Assembly: GCA_946481465.1 (NCBI GenBank)
Contig: CAMLOC010000165.1
Location: 1-7,398 of the forward strand
DNA from: an uncultured Shinella sp.
GTDB lineage: Bacteria > Pseudomonadota > Alphaproteobacteria > Rhizobiales > Rhizobiaceae
Reading direction: 5' to 3'
DNA: 7,398 nucleotides
Of the stretch, positions 1 through 6,613 are shown in pieces. Position 1 is the stretch's first letter; each line of letters opens with the position of its first letter. The translations under genes were made by a program, and so were the position numbers. A model generated the notes under the pieces. The model saw only the letters and a program-made list of their open reading frames with translations, did not search any database and was not told the origin of the DNA.

Positions 1-2
1 CC

Positions 3-974
3 CGCGCCCTCGTTGATCGGATCGGTCCCTTGTACACTCTCCTCCCGGCCATCCTGAAGAAGCGCCTCGACCTCGATTTCAGGACCTCGCCGGATTTCCG
101 CGCCCGCATCGTCGAATATCCCGGCCTGTGGATGAGCGAGCGGGAGATCGCCGCGCTGCGCGCCGATCTTTCCAGGGTGGCGGGCCGGGCGGTGCCGGGC
201 GGCGATCCCGACTACGGCGTGTTCTCCGGGCGCGAGGACGTCTTCCAGCGCACCATCGTCACCCTCGTCTACCGCGTGAGCGACGGTGCACCCGTCGCCT
301 TCAATGCGCTGCCGGTTCTGTCGCTCTCGCTGTCGGGAAAGCCGGTCGAGGTGCTGCATCTCGGCCTCGTCATGATCGATCCCGCCGTGCGCAGCCAGGG
401 CCTGTCCTGGGTGCTTTACGGCCTCACCTGCTTCCTGCTCTTCCTGCGCAACCGGCTTCGTCCGCTGTGGATCTCCAATGTCACGCAGGTGCCCGCCGTC
501 GCCGGCATGGTGGCGGAAACCTTTTCCGACGTCTTTCCCGCCCCCACCCGCGGCGCGCGGCGCTCGCTGCGCCACCAGTTGATCGCGACGGAAATCATGG
601 CCGCCCATCGTCCTGCCTTCGGCGTCGGCGACACGGCCGGCTTCGATGCCGGCCGCTTCGTCATCACCGATGCCTATACGGGCGGCTCGGACAGCCTGAA
701 GAAGAGCTTCGAGGCGGCGCCGAAGCACCGCAAGGCCGAATACAACGCCTTCTGCGCCGCCGAACTCTACTACGACCGCGGCGACGACCTGTTGCAGATC
801 GGCCGGCTCGATCTCGACGCCGCCCAGCGCTACCTCCTCGAAAGCGTGCCGCGCAATGCGCTCGGCCGGCTCGCGGTGGCCAGCCTCGTCATCCTGGCGC
901 AGCGCCTGGCGCTGCCGCTCCTGCACTGGGCGGACGGCCGCCGCCCCTGGGGCATCCTGAGGCCTTCCCGATGA
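3..974 (+). CDS. GNAT-like acyltransferase-fold protein of unknown function (5' partial)
   Basis: I do not recognise this protein. The frame is open to the left edge. The first possible start inside the window is a TTG at 30, but the codons before it (RALVDRIGP) read as ordinary protein, so the true start is probably upstream. Numbering from that TTG, 314 residues are visible. Residues about 85-170 look like a GNAT core: a strand around 88-100, a hydrophobic strand at 108-116, then DPAVRSQGLSW (118-127), which fits the acyl-CoA pyrophosphate-binding pattern (R/Q-x-x-G-x-G/A) except that the last glycine is replaced by serine. A helix and a second strand with ISNVTQVPAVAGM (148-160) follow, as in the GNAT second half. 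The C-terminal 140 residues are not recognised; the tail 277-300 is hydrophobic and could touch the membrane. No substrate can be named. The stop TGA overlaps an ATG at 971 and the membrane-protein gene starts 37 bp downstream, so the two are likely one operon. The coding call is sound; the GNAT assignment is tentative. Confidence 0.72.
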   Translation, partial: RALVDRIGPLYTLLPAILKKRLDLDFRTSPDFRARIVEYPGLWMSEREIAALRADLSRVAGRAVPGGDPDYGVFSGREDVFQRTIVTLVYRVSDGAPVAFNALPVLSLSLSGKPVEVLHLGLVMIDPAVRSQGLSWVLYGLTCFLLFLRNRLRPLWISNVTQVPAVAGMVAETFSDVFPAPTRGARRSLRHQLIATEIMAAHRPAFGVGDTAGFDAGRFVITDAYTGGSDSLKKSFEAAPKHRKAEYNAFCAAELYYDRGDDLLQIGRLDLDAAQRYLLESVPRNALGRLAVASLVILAQRLALPLLHWADGRRPWGILRPSR

Positions 975-1015
975 GTGTTTCCCGCGCCGTCCCGAAGCGG
1001 TCCGCCGCAGCATGA
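971..1015 (+). other. 14-codon linking open frame with ATGA overlaps at both ends
   Basis: An ATG at 971 overlaps the TGA of the upstream gene (ATGA at 971-974). It opens a frame of 14 codons (MSVSRAVPKRSAAA) that ends in the TGA at 1013-1015, which itself overlaps the ATG of the membrane-protein gene (ATGA at 1012-1015). Translation of this short frame could carry ribosomes from one gene to the next, which is of interest because no clear Shine-Dalgarno sequence precedes the ATG at 1012. A chance arrangement is quite possible, since ATGA is short and the peptide has no recognisable features. Confidence 0.25.
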
Positions 1016-2214
1016 TCGCGCCGACCCTCGCCGACACCTTCGTCTCGCTCGCCGCCTTTCTCGGCCTCCTCGTGCTGATCCGCGCGATCGGCACCTTCGA
1101 TGCCGGAAGCCCGCTGACGCGCCGCGTCCTCTTCGGCCTGCGGGTGCTCGCCGCGCTGATGGCCGGCCGCGTCCTCGCCTGGTGGACCGGCCTCTTCCTC
1201 TTCGAGGCCGTGACGATCGTCGCCGCCGGCCTCGTGCCGCTCGCAACGGTGCTCGTCGCCGAGGGCCTGATGCGCCGCCACGCCCCGCCCCTGACGAAAT
1301 GGATCGCCGCGGGCGGTGCGGCGGTCTTCGCCGTCCTCGCCTTCCTGCCCGCCTCGCTTGCCGATCCCTGGCGGCTGGTCGGGCTCTTCCTCTACCAGCT
1401 CGTCACCTTCGCGCTCGCCGGCCACATGGCCGTGACGCGCGACCGGAAAAGCCTCTCACGGGCGGAAAACCAGGCGGTGGACCGCATTGCGCTGTCGCTG
1501 CTGCTCATCCTGCCGCTGCTCGTCACGGATTTCCGCTCGGCCTATGTCGACCTGCCGGTGCGGCTCGGCGGCCTTGCCGTCCTCTTCCTCTGCTGGCTGC
1601 TGATCAGCCTCGGCCAGCGCGCCGCAAGCCACCGCGACACCCTTATCGCCTTCGTCGTCCCTGCCGCCGTCGCGCTCGTCGCCGCGCTCGCCATCGGCGT
1701 GGAGAACGGCTTCGGCACCGCCGCGCTCGCCCGCACCGCCAGCGTCGTCACGGCGGCGGTGCTGCTCGGCATCATCTGGAAGGACGGCATCGGCCTTGGC
1801 ACCGAGCAGCGCCGCCGCAGCCTCATCCGCCACCTTGCCGAAGACCGCATCGACGATACGCTGGCTTTCCTGAGGGAGTTGCAGAACCACCCGCTCGTCG
1901 AGGGCGCGCTGCTTCTGGAGGAGGCCGAGCTTGCCGACCTCGACCTTGCCGGCCTGAAGCGGCTTCTTGCCGCCCGGCCGCTGCTGCGCGCCACGCAGGC
2001 CGCGGAGCTTGCCGAGACCGACGCCGAACAGCTCGCCTGGCTCACCGAAAAATACGAGGCGACCCATGTGATGCTGGTCTCGCGAAAACCCTTCCGCCTG
2101 ATCGCCCTCAACATGCCCTCCGTCTCCGCCACGCCGGGCGCCGAGACGGAACTGAAGGTCGTCCAGCGCATGGCGCTCCTGATTTCGGAAAGGGCGGCCG
2201 AGCGGGATCCGTGA
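1012..2214 (+). CDS. polytopic membrane protein with soluble C-terminal domain, function unknown
   Basis: This 400-residue protein is not recognised as a named family. The N-terminal two thirds are strongly hydrophobic, with about nine likely membrane segments near residues 8-26, 39-58, 61-86, 97-116, 120-140, 159-174, 184-201, 211-230 and 239-256. After a basic turn (EQRRRSLIRH, about 264-273) the last 130 residues are soluble and mostly helical, ending in a strand-rich piece (THVMLVSRKPFRLIALNM) followed by a helix (ELKVVQRMALLISERA). This resembles the end of a GAF-type sensor domain, but no histidine kinase, cyclase, GGDEF or EAL motifs follow. A membrane sensor or accessory protein is a reasonable guess only. 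The start at ATG 1012 was chosen because no in-frame start lies between it and the previous gene; the ribosome-binding site is weak. It follows the GNAT-like gene closely and is convergent with the large acyltransferase gene downstream. Confidence 0.75.
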   Translation: MIAPTLADTFVSLAAFLGLLVLIRAIGTFDAGSPLTRRVLFGLRVLAALMAGRVLAWWTGLFLFEAVTIVAAGLVPLATVLVAEGLMRRHAPPLTKWIAAGGAAVFAVLAFLPASLADPWRLVGLFLYQLVTFALAGHMAVTRDRKSLSRAENQAVDRIALSLLLILPLLVTDFRSAYVDLPVRLGGLAVLFLCWLLISLGQRAASHRDTLIAFVVPAAVALVAALAIGVENGFGTAALARTASVVTAAVLLGIIWKDGIGLGTEQRRRSLIRHLAEDRIDDTLAFLRELQNHPLVEGALLLEEAELADLDLAGLKRLLAARPLLRATQAAELAETDAEQLAWLTEKYEATHVMLVSRKPFRLIALNMPSVSATPGAETELKVVQRMALLISERAAERDP

Positions 2215-2215
2215 G

Positions 2216-2232
2216 GGCGGGATCATCCCGCC
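2216..2232 (+). terminator. hairpin just after the membrane-protein gene, possible terminator
   Basis: GGCGGGA (2216-2222) and TCCCGCC (2226-2232) form a perfect 7-bp GC-rich stem with a 3-base loop, beginning 2 bp after the TGA of the upstream gene. The placement suits a transcription terminator or 3'-end stabiliser. There is no run of T after it (ACGCTCTTC follows), so intrinsic termination would be weak. Confidence 0.4.
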
Positions 2233-2269
2233 ACGCTCTTCCCGCAGGCGACAGGCTTATCGCATAGGG

Positions 2270-2402
2270 GTGAAGGCCCCTCCCCACAAGGGGGAGGGGC
2301 TTAACCCGCGGCAGGCCCGACGCAAAATTCAAGGCGATGAGCAGGCTGCCAACCTTCTCCCCCCTTGTGGGGGAGATGCCGGCAGGCAGAGGGGGCCTTC
2401 AC
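2270..2402. repeat. composite palindromic intergenic repeat (rhizobial RIME-like type)
   Basis: The element is bounded by an 11-bp perfect inverted repeat: GTGAAGGCCCC (2270-2280) and GGGGCCTTCAC (2392-2402). Each half carries its own hairpin: GCCCCTCCCC/GGGGAGGGGC (2276-2285 with 2291-2300, loop ACAAG), and TCTCCCCC/GGGGGAGA (2356-2363 with 2369-2376). The two halves share the 13-bp core CCCCACAAGGGGG in opposite orientation (2282-2294 on the + strand; 2360-2372 on the - strand). It lies between two convergent genes. From memory, sequences with this core are abundant between genes in Rhizobiales, resembling RIME-type mosaic elements; I cannot name the exact family. It may also act as a two-way transcription end or mRNA stabiliser. 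Confidence 0.7.
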
Positions 2403-2416
2403 AGGCAAGCGCCCCC
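2391..2416 (-). terminator. hairpin downstream of the acyltransferase gene, possible terminator
   Basis: GGGGGC (2391-2396) pairs with GCCCCC (2411-2416). The stem continues with CTT/AAG across a one-base bulge, leaving a 7-base loop (2400-2406). It sits 17 bp beyond the stop codon of the leftward gene, the right place for a terminator. No T-run follows on that strand, and the left arm is shared with the outer arm of the intergenic repeat, so the two structures compete. Confidence 0.3.
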
Positions 2417-2433
2417 ACCGCCCGTCGATCCCC

Positions 2434-5400
2434 TCAGGCCGCCGCTTCCGCCTTCGCCTCCTCCGCCAGCAGCCTCTGCGCCGTCACGAAATCCACCTTG
2501 CCGGAGCCGAGCACCGGCACCGGGCCGATCTTCACCTCCGAGGGCACCATCATGTCCATCGCACCCCTGTCCTTGGCAAAGCGCAGGAAGGCGGCGCGGG
2601 TGGCGTCGGGGGCGTCGGTGAGGAGGACGAGGCGCTCGCCCTTCCTGGCATCCGGCAGGGAGACGACGACGGAGAGCTTGCCCGGCCACAATTCGCCGGC
2701 CAGCGCCTCGACGGCGGCGAGCGAGACCATTTCCCCGCCGATCTTGGCAAAACGCTTGGCGCGGCCGCGGATGGTGATGAAGCCGTCCTCGTCCACCGTC
2801 ACGATGTCGCCGGTATCGTGCCAGCCGTCCGGCGTCGGCTCCAGCACGCCGGGGTTCTCGACGCGCAGGTAGCCGGCCATGACATTCGCGCCGCGCACGA
2901 AGAGGCGGCCGCCCTCCTCGACGCCCGGAACGGCGTCCAGCCGGTATTCCATGCCGGGCATGATCTTGCCGACGCTGCCGGCCTTGTTGAACATCGGCGT
3001 GTTGAGCGCGATGACGGGCGCCGCCTCGGTGACGCCGTAGCCTTCGAGGATGCGCACGCCGAACTTCTCCATGTAGAGCGCGCGGGTGGTGGCGCGCACC
3101 GGCTCGGCGCCGGCGAAGCAGTAGCGGATCGAGCGGAAGTCGTAAGGGTGGGCGGTGCGGGCATAGCCGTTGAGGAAGGTGTCCGTGCCGAAGATGATGG
3201 TGGCGTTGGAGGAATAGATCAACTCCGGGATGATGCGGTAGTGCAGCGGCGAGGGATAGAAATAGACCGGCACGCCGGAGACGAGCGGCAGGATGGTGCC
3301 AGCTGTCAACCCGAAGGAGTGGAACACCGGCAGGATGTTGAACACCTTGTCGCCCGAATGGAAATCGATGCGGGAGGCGGCCTGCGCGGCGTTGGAGAGG
3401 ATGTTGCGGTGGGTCAGCACCACACCCTTCGGCGTGCCCTCCGAGCCGGAGGTGAAGAGGACGACGGCCGGATCGTCGGCCTTGCGCCCGGCCAGCGGCC
3501 GGCCCTTGCGCAGGAGGCCCCGCAGCTTGTCCGCAAAGCCGATGGTCTGGCGCAGATCATCGAGCCAGACGATCTCCACCGCCGTGGCCAGTTCCTCCAC
3601 GACCGGGCCGAGCTTGGCCTGGGTGACGAAGGCGCGGGAGGTGAGGACGCGCCGCACCCCGGCCGCCTTGCAGGCGGAGAGGATGTTCGCCGCGCCCGCC
3701 GTGAAGTTCAGCATGGCCGGCACCTTGCCCGCGGACATGACGCCGAGAAGGGTGGCGACGGAGCCGTTGGCATTGGGCAGCAGCACGCCGAGCGTCTTGT
3801 CGTCCGGATAGAGCGCCCGGAATTTCGCGCCGAGCACGGCGGCGCCCGTCAGGAGCTTGCCGTAGGTCAGCGACCCGGTGACGGGGTCCTGGACGGCAAG
3901 GCGGCGCATGCCGCGTTCCTTCGCCGTGGCGATGATCTTCTCCAGCACGGTGGCGCCGGTATCCGTGGTCGAGAACATCAGCATGGACATGACCTGGTAG
4001 AGCTCGGCGCCCGCGGCCATGCGGCGCTTTCGGCCCTTCAGCTCGGCCGGCACGGTGAGGCGCACGGGCGGCAGGATCGTCACCTTCACCTTGGGAAACA
4101 GCCGGCGGCGGACATGGAGCGAGGAGAGGCGCGAGAAATAGCTCTTCTCCAGCCCGTCGATGCGCACGGGCACGACCATCGCGCCGGTCTTGTCGGCGAC
4201 CATGGCCGCGCCGTCATAGACCTTCATCAGCGCGCCCGTGACGGTGATGCGGCCTTCCGGGAAGATGACCAGCGGCGCGCCGTTGTTGACCGTCTTGATC
4301 AGCGTGCGCGTCGCCATCGGCTTCGAAGGATCGAGCGGCAGGAAGTTGCACATCTTCAGGAAGGGTTTCACCCACCAGGCCTTGGCGATCGTGTAGTCGA
4401 CGGCGAAGGTCGGCTCGTCCTCCGTCAGCGCCAGCGCCAGCGCGCCGTCGAGGAAGGAGACGTGGTTGAGCGCGATGATCGGCGCCTTGCCGGCCTTCTT
4501 CAGGTTGTCGAGGCCATCGACCTCCAGCCGCAGGAAGGCGCGGAAGAGGATGGAGACGAAATCGCGGAAGGCATTGGTCGGCAGGGTGCGCAGCATGATC
4601 CAGGCCGCAACGACATTGGCGATCGCAAGGCCGGCGAGCAGCACCGGCGTCGAAACGCCCGCCGCCTGCAGGGCCGCCACGAGGCCGCCGCCGACCGTCA
4701 TGAAGCCGGCGGAAAGAACATTGGCGGCGCCGATGACGCGCGAGCGCTGCTCCTCCTCCGCCCAGGCTTGAAGCGCGGCGAAGGTCGGCACGACGAGGAA
4801 GGCGCCGGCAATCGCCATGCCGGCGAGATCGACGGCGATGCGGAGCGTATAGGGGCCGGCGAAGAAGGCGGAGAGCGTTTCGGCCGGCGCGGTGACGGTC
4901 GCATGGCCGACGCTCCAGGCAAGGTCGAGGCCGAACAGCGCCATGATCAGCGTGCCGACGGGGGCCGGCAGGAGCACGATGCGGCCGGCCGACATCCAGG
5001 CGGCGATGGCCGAGCCGATGCCGACCGCGACGGCGAAGACGGCGAGATAGGCGGTGATGGCCGTTTCGCCGCCGCCGAGATTGCCCTTCACCATGGGCGG
5101 CAGCAGCGAGAGCACGATGGCGCCGACCAGCCAGAACCAGGCGGCCATCAGCGCAGAGCGCCACAGGCGCCTGTCGCCCCTCAGCGCATTGACGAGGCGG
5201 CCGGTGGAGCGGAAGACGTTGCGCTCGACGACAAGGTCAGGCGCCTTGGCGCCGACGCGCGGGATGAAGCGGCTCGACAGCCAGCAGGCGAGCGCCAGGC
5301 CCAGCATCATCGGCCCGAAAAGCCAGGGATTGACGCCGCCGGCGGCGGCAAGGCCGGCGACCAGCGTGCCGCCGAGGATGGCGATGAAAGTCGCGCCCTC

Positions 5401-5832
5401 GATCCAGGCATTGGCGCGCGGCAGTTCCTTGCGCTCCAGATGATCGGGCAGGATGCCGTATTTGACCGGGCCGAACAAAGCGGAGATGACGCCGAACAGG
5501 AACAGCGCGGCCATCAGCACCGTGACGGAGTGGAAGGCGAGGCCGACGACCGCGACGGCCGCGGCGGCAAGCTCCACCCGCTTCAGCCGCTCGGCCATCA
5601 CCGCCTTGTCGACCTTGTCGGCAAGCTCGCCGCCGAGCGCGGAGAACAGCAGGAACGGCGCCATGAAGACCGCGCCGGCCAGCGTCACCAGCGACCCGGC
5701 CTCCTCGGCCGCGACGGTGGCGAGGATGAGGAAGACCAGCGTGTTCTTCAGGAAATTGTCGTTGAAGGCCGACAGGAACTGGGTCCAGAAGAGCGGCGCG
5801 AAGCGCCGGGAGGTCATGAGGTTCTGTTGCAC
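2434..5832 (-). CDS. aas: LplT-Aas fusion: lysophospholipid transporter / 2-acylglycerophosphoethanolamine acyltransferase / acyl-ACP synthetase
   Basis: This 1132-residue protein should flip lysophospholipids to the inner face of the inner membrane and re-acylate them using a fatty acid activated with ATP on acyl carrier protein. Residues 1-415 are an MFS-type transporter like LplT: about 12 membrane segments, FNDNFLKN (23-30), GGELADKVDK (67-76) and FGPVKYGILPD (120-130). Residues about 430-620 are a PlsC-type acyltransferase with the catalytic H-x4-D motif NHVSFLD (H457, D462) and FPEGR (524-528). Residues about 630-1130 are an AMP-forming ligase: TSGSEGTPKG (794-803), GYGVTEAAP (931-939), WHDTGD (1004-1009), RGRAKRFAKIGGEMVS (1022-1037) and catalytic lysine K1112 in GSGKVDF. 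The length is close to E. coli LplT plus Aas (about 397 + 719), there two adjacent genes. The start is GTG 5832, preceded by GGGAG at 7-base spacing; ATG 5817 is an alternative. All three active sites look intact. It is divergent from tetR, with a shared operator region. Confidence 0.93.
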   Translation of the reverse strand: MQQNLMTSRRFAPLFWTQFLSAFNDNFLKNTLVFLILATVAAEEAGSLVTLAGAVFMAPFLLFSALGGELADKVDKAVMAERLKRVELAAAAVAVVGLAFHSVTVLMAALFLFGVISALFGPVKYGILPDHLERKELPRANAWIEGATFIAILGGTLVAGLAAAGGVNPWLFGPMMLGLALACWLSSRFIPRVGAKAPDLVVERNVFRSTGRLVNALRGDRRLWRSALMAAWFWLVGAIVLSLLPPMVKGNLGGGETAITAYLAVFAVAVGIGSAIAAWMSAGRIVLLPAPVGTLIMALFGLDLAWSVGHATVTAPAETLSAFFAGPYTLRIAVDLAGMAIAGAFLVVPTFAALQAWAEEEQRSRVIGAANVLSAGFMTVGGGLVAALQAAGVSTPVLLAGLAIANVVAAWIMLRTLPTNAFRDFVSILFRAFLRLEVDGLDNLKKAGKAPIIALNHVSFLDGALALALTEDEPTFAVDYTIAKAWWVKPFLKMCNFLPLDPSKPMATRTLIKTVNNGAPLVIFPEGRITVTGALMKVYDGAAMVADKTGAMVVPVRIDGLEKSYFSRLSSLHVRRRLFPKVKVTILPPVRLTVPAELKGRKRRMAAGAELYQVMSMLMFSTTDTGATVLEKIIATAKERGMRRLAVQDPVTGSLTYGKLLTGAAVLGAKFRALYPDDKTLGVLLPNANGSVATLLGVMSAGKVPAMLNFTAGAANILSACKAAGVRRVLTSRAFVTQAKLGPVVEELATAVEIVWLDDLRQTIGFADKLRGLLRKGRPLAGRKADDPAVVLFTSGSEGTPKGVVLTHRNILSNAAQAASRIDFHSGDKVFNILPVFHSFGLTAGTILPLVSGVPVYFYPSPLHYRIIPELIYSSNATIIFGTDTFLNGYARTAHPYDFRSIRYCFAGAEPVRATTRALYMEKFGVRILEGYGVTEAAPVIALNTPMFNKAGSVGKIMPGMEYRLDAVPGVEEGGRLFVRGANVMAGYLRVENPGVLEPTPDGWHDTGDIVTVDEDGFITIRGRAKRFAKIGGEMVSLAAVEALAGELWPGKLSVVVSLPDARKGERLVLLTDAPDATRAAFLRFAKDRGAMDMMVPSEVKIGPVPVLGSGKVDFVTAQRLLAEEAKAEAAA

Positions 5833-5928
5833 GGCGCATCTCCCAATGTGCGGGACTTTTTCAGGTTGACGCTTCAGGCGGCGCGGTTCTTCGGACTTGC
5901 GGTTCAGACATTTTCCCGCGCCGCTTTA

Positions 5929-5941
5929 TGAACATTGTTCA
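5929..5941. promoter_or_regulatory. operator 1, TGAAC-ATT-GTTCA
   Basis: This perfect palindrome extends to 15 bp (ATGAACA-T-TGTTCAT, 5928-5942). It is the copy nearest the divergent acyltransferase gene, 97 bp before its GTG. A possible leftward -10 box (AATAAT on the - strand, 5946-5941) touches it, though no good -35 box is visible at the usual distance. It probably controls the leftward transcript. Confidence 0.65.
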
Positions 5942-5956
5942 TTATTCTTTTTCGCA

Positions 5957-5985
5957 TGGAAATGAACGCTGTTCAAGTGTAAAAT
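5957..5985 (+). promoter_or_regulatory. probable tetR promoter
   Basis: TGGAAA (5957-5962, 4 of 6 matches to TTGACA) and TAAAAT (5980-5985, 5 of 6 matches to TATAAT) are separated by exactly 17 bp. Transcription would start near 5992, leaving a leader of about 25 bases before the ATG at 6017. Operator 2 fills most of the spacer and operator 3 starts at the last base of the -10 box, an arrangement that suits direct autorepression. The call rests on consensus matching only. Confidence 0.4.
5963..5975. promoter_or_regulatory. operator 2, TGAAC-GCT-GTTCA
   Basis: This is the second copy of the TGAAC-N3-GTTCA palindrome, centred 34 bp from operator 1 and 22 bp from operator 3. It lies between the probable -35 and -10 boxes of the tetR promoter, where a bound repressor would block RNA polymerase. 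Confidence 0.68.
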
Positions 5986-5997
5986 GAACACCGTTCA
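5985..5997. promoter_or_regulatory. operator 3, TGAAC-ACC-GTTCA
   Basis: This is the third copy of the palindrome, overlapping the end of the probable -10 box and the expected transcription start. The ATG at 5984-5986 lies across its left edge. That placement is one reason to prefer the later ATG (6017) as the start of the regulator gene. Confidence 0.68.
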
Positions 5998-6016
5998 AAA
6001 AAGCGAGGCGGATGCG

Positions 6017-6613
6017 ATGGCCGACAGGCGGCAGACGAAGAAGGAAGAGCTGAGGGCCCGGCTTGTGGCCGCCGGCACCGCGCTGATCAGCGATGAGGGC
6101 CTGAAGGGCCTGCGCGCCCGCGACGTCGCCGAGCGGGCGGGCGCGGCGCTGGGCGGGCTCTACACGGTGTTCGACGATCTCGACGGCCTGGTGCTCGCCG
6201 TCAATTCCGGCACGCTGAAGCGGCTGGAGGCGGCGCTGGAAGAGGCGATCGCGCCCGGTGCGACGGCGGGGGAGACCTTCCTCAGCCTGTCGCTCGCCTA
6301 TCTCCGCTTCGCTCTGGCCGAGAGGAACCTCTGGTCCGCCCTCTTCGAGCACCGCATGCCGGAGGGCGTGCCGGTGCCCGACTGGCACCTTGCCGAGCAC
6401 GCCTTCCTGATCGGCCTCATCGCCGCGCCGATGGCCGCGCGCATGCCGGATGCCCCGGCGGAGGACATCGCCATCCGCGCCCGCACCTTCTTCTCGGCCG
6501 TGCACGGCGTCATCGCCATCAGCCTCGAGGGCCGGTTCGTCGGCATCACGCCGCAGGTGCTGGAGCGCGAGGTCGCCGCCCTCGCCCGCATCCTGGCCGG
6601 CAGCCTTACGTGA
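6017..6613 (+). CDS. TetR/AcrR-family transcriptional regulator
   Basis: This is a 198-residue, one-domain-plus-ligand-pocket repressor of the TetR family. The N-terminal DNA-binding domain occupies about residues 8-55, with the helix-turn-helix at LRARDVAERAGAALGGLYTVF (32-52) and the usual aromatic pair (Y49, F52) of the recognition helix end. The C-terminal half is all helical; RTFFSAVHGVIAISLEGRF (155-173) resembles the WHG-type TetR C-terminal domain. The ligand is unknown; a fatty acyl or lipid signal is an inference from the neighbouring phospholipid gene. ATG 6017 is preferred because GAGG (6005-6008) lies 8 bases upstream. The longer form from ATG 5984 (209 residues) has no ribosome-binding site and would begin inside operator 3. 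It is divergent from the acyltransferase gene, and three palindromes in the shared upstream region suggest it represses both itself and that gene. Its 3' end overlaps surf1. Confidence 0.9.
   Translation: MADRRQTKKEELRARLVAAGTALISDEGLKGLRARDVAERAGAALGGLYTVFDDLDGLVLAVNSGTLKRLEAALEEAIAPGATAGETFLSLSLAYLRFALAERNLWSALFEHRMPEGVPVPDWHLAEHAFLIGLIAAPMAARMPDAPAEDIAIRARTFFSAVHGVIAISLEGRFVGITPQVLEREVAALARILAGSLT

Noticed and set aside
128..1015. A 295-codon frame inside the GNAT-like gene
   Set aside because: It is arginine/alanine-rich shadow sequence. Only its last 14 codons (971-1015) were kept, as a possible coupling frame.
975..2267. A long + strand frame overlapping the membrane-protein gene
   Set aside because: Its translation is almost entirely R, P, A, G and H, the usual shadow of a high-GC gene. 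The frame at 1012-2214 has natural membrane-protein composition.
2365..5931. A 1188-codon open frame on the + strand opposite the acyltransferase gene
   Set aside because: It lies antisense to a clearly real gene with intact motifs. Its translation is dominated by G, A, R, E, D, H and Q with no fold or motif, as expected from the reverse of a gene with GC-rich third positions.
5984..6016. ATG 5984 as the start of the TetR regulator
   Set aside because: No ribosome-binding site precedes it, it lies in operator 3 and before the predicted transcription start, and ATG 6017 has GAGG at good spacing.
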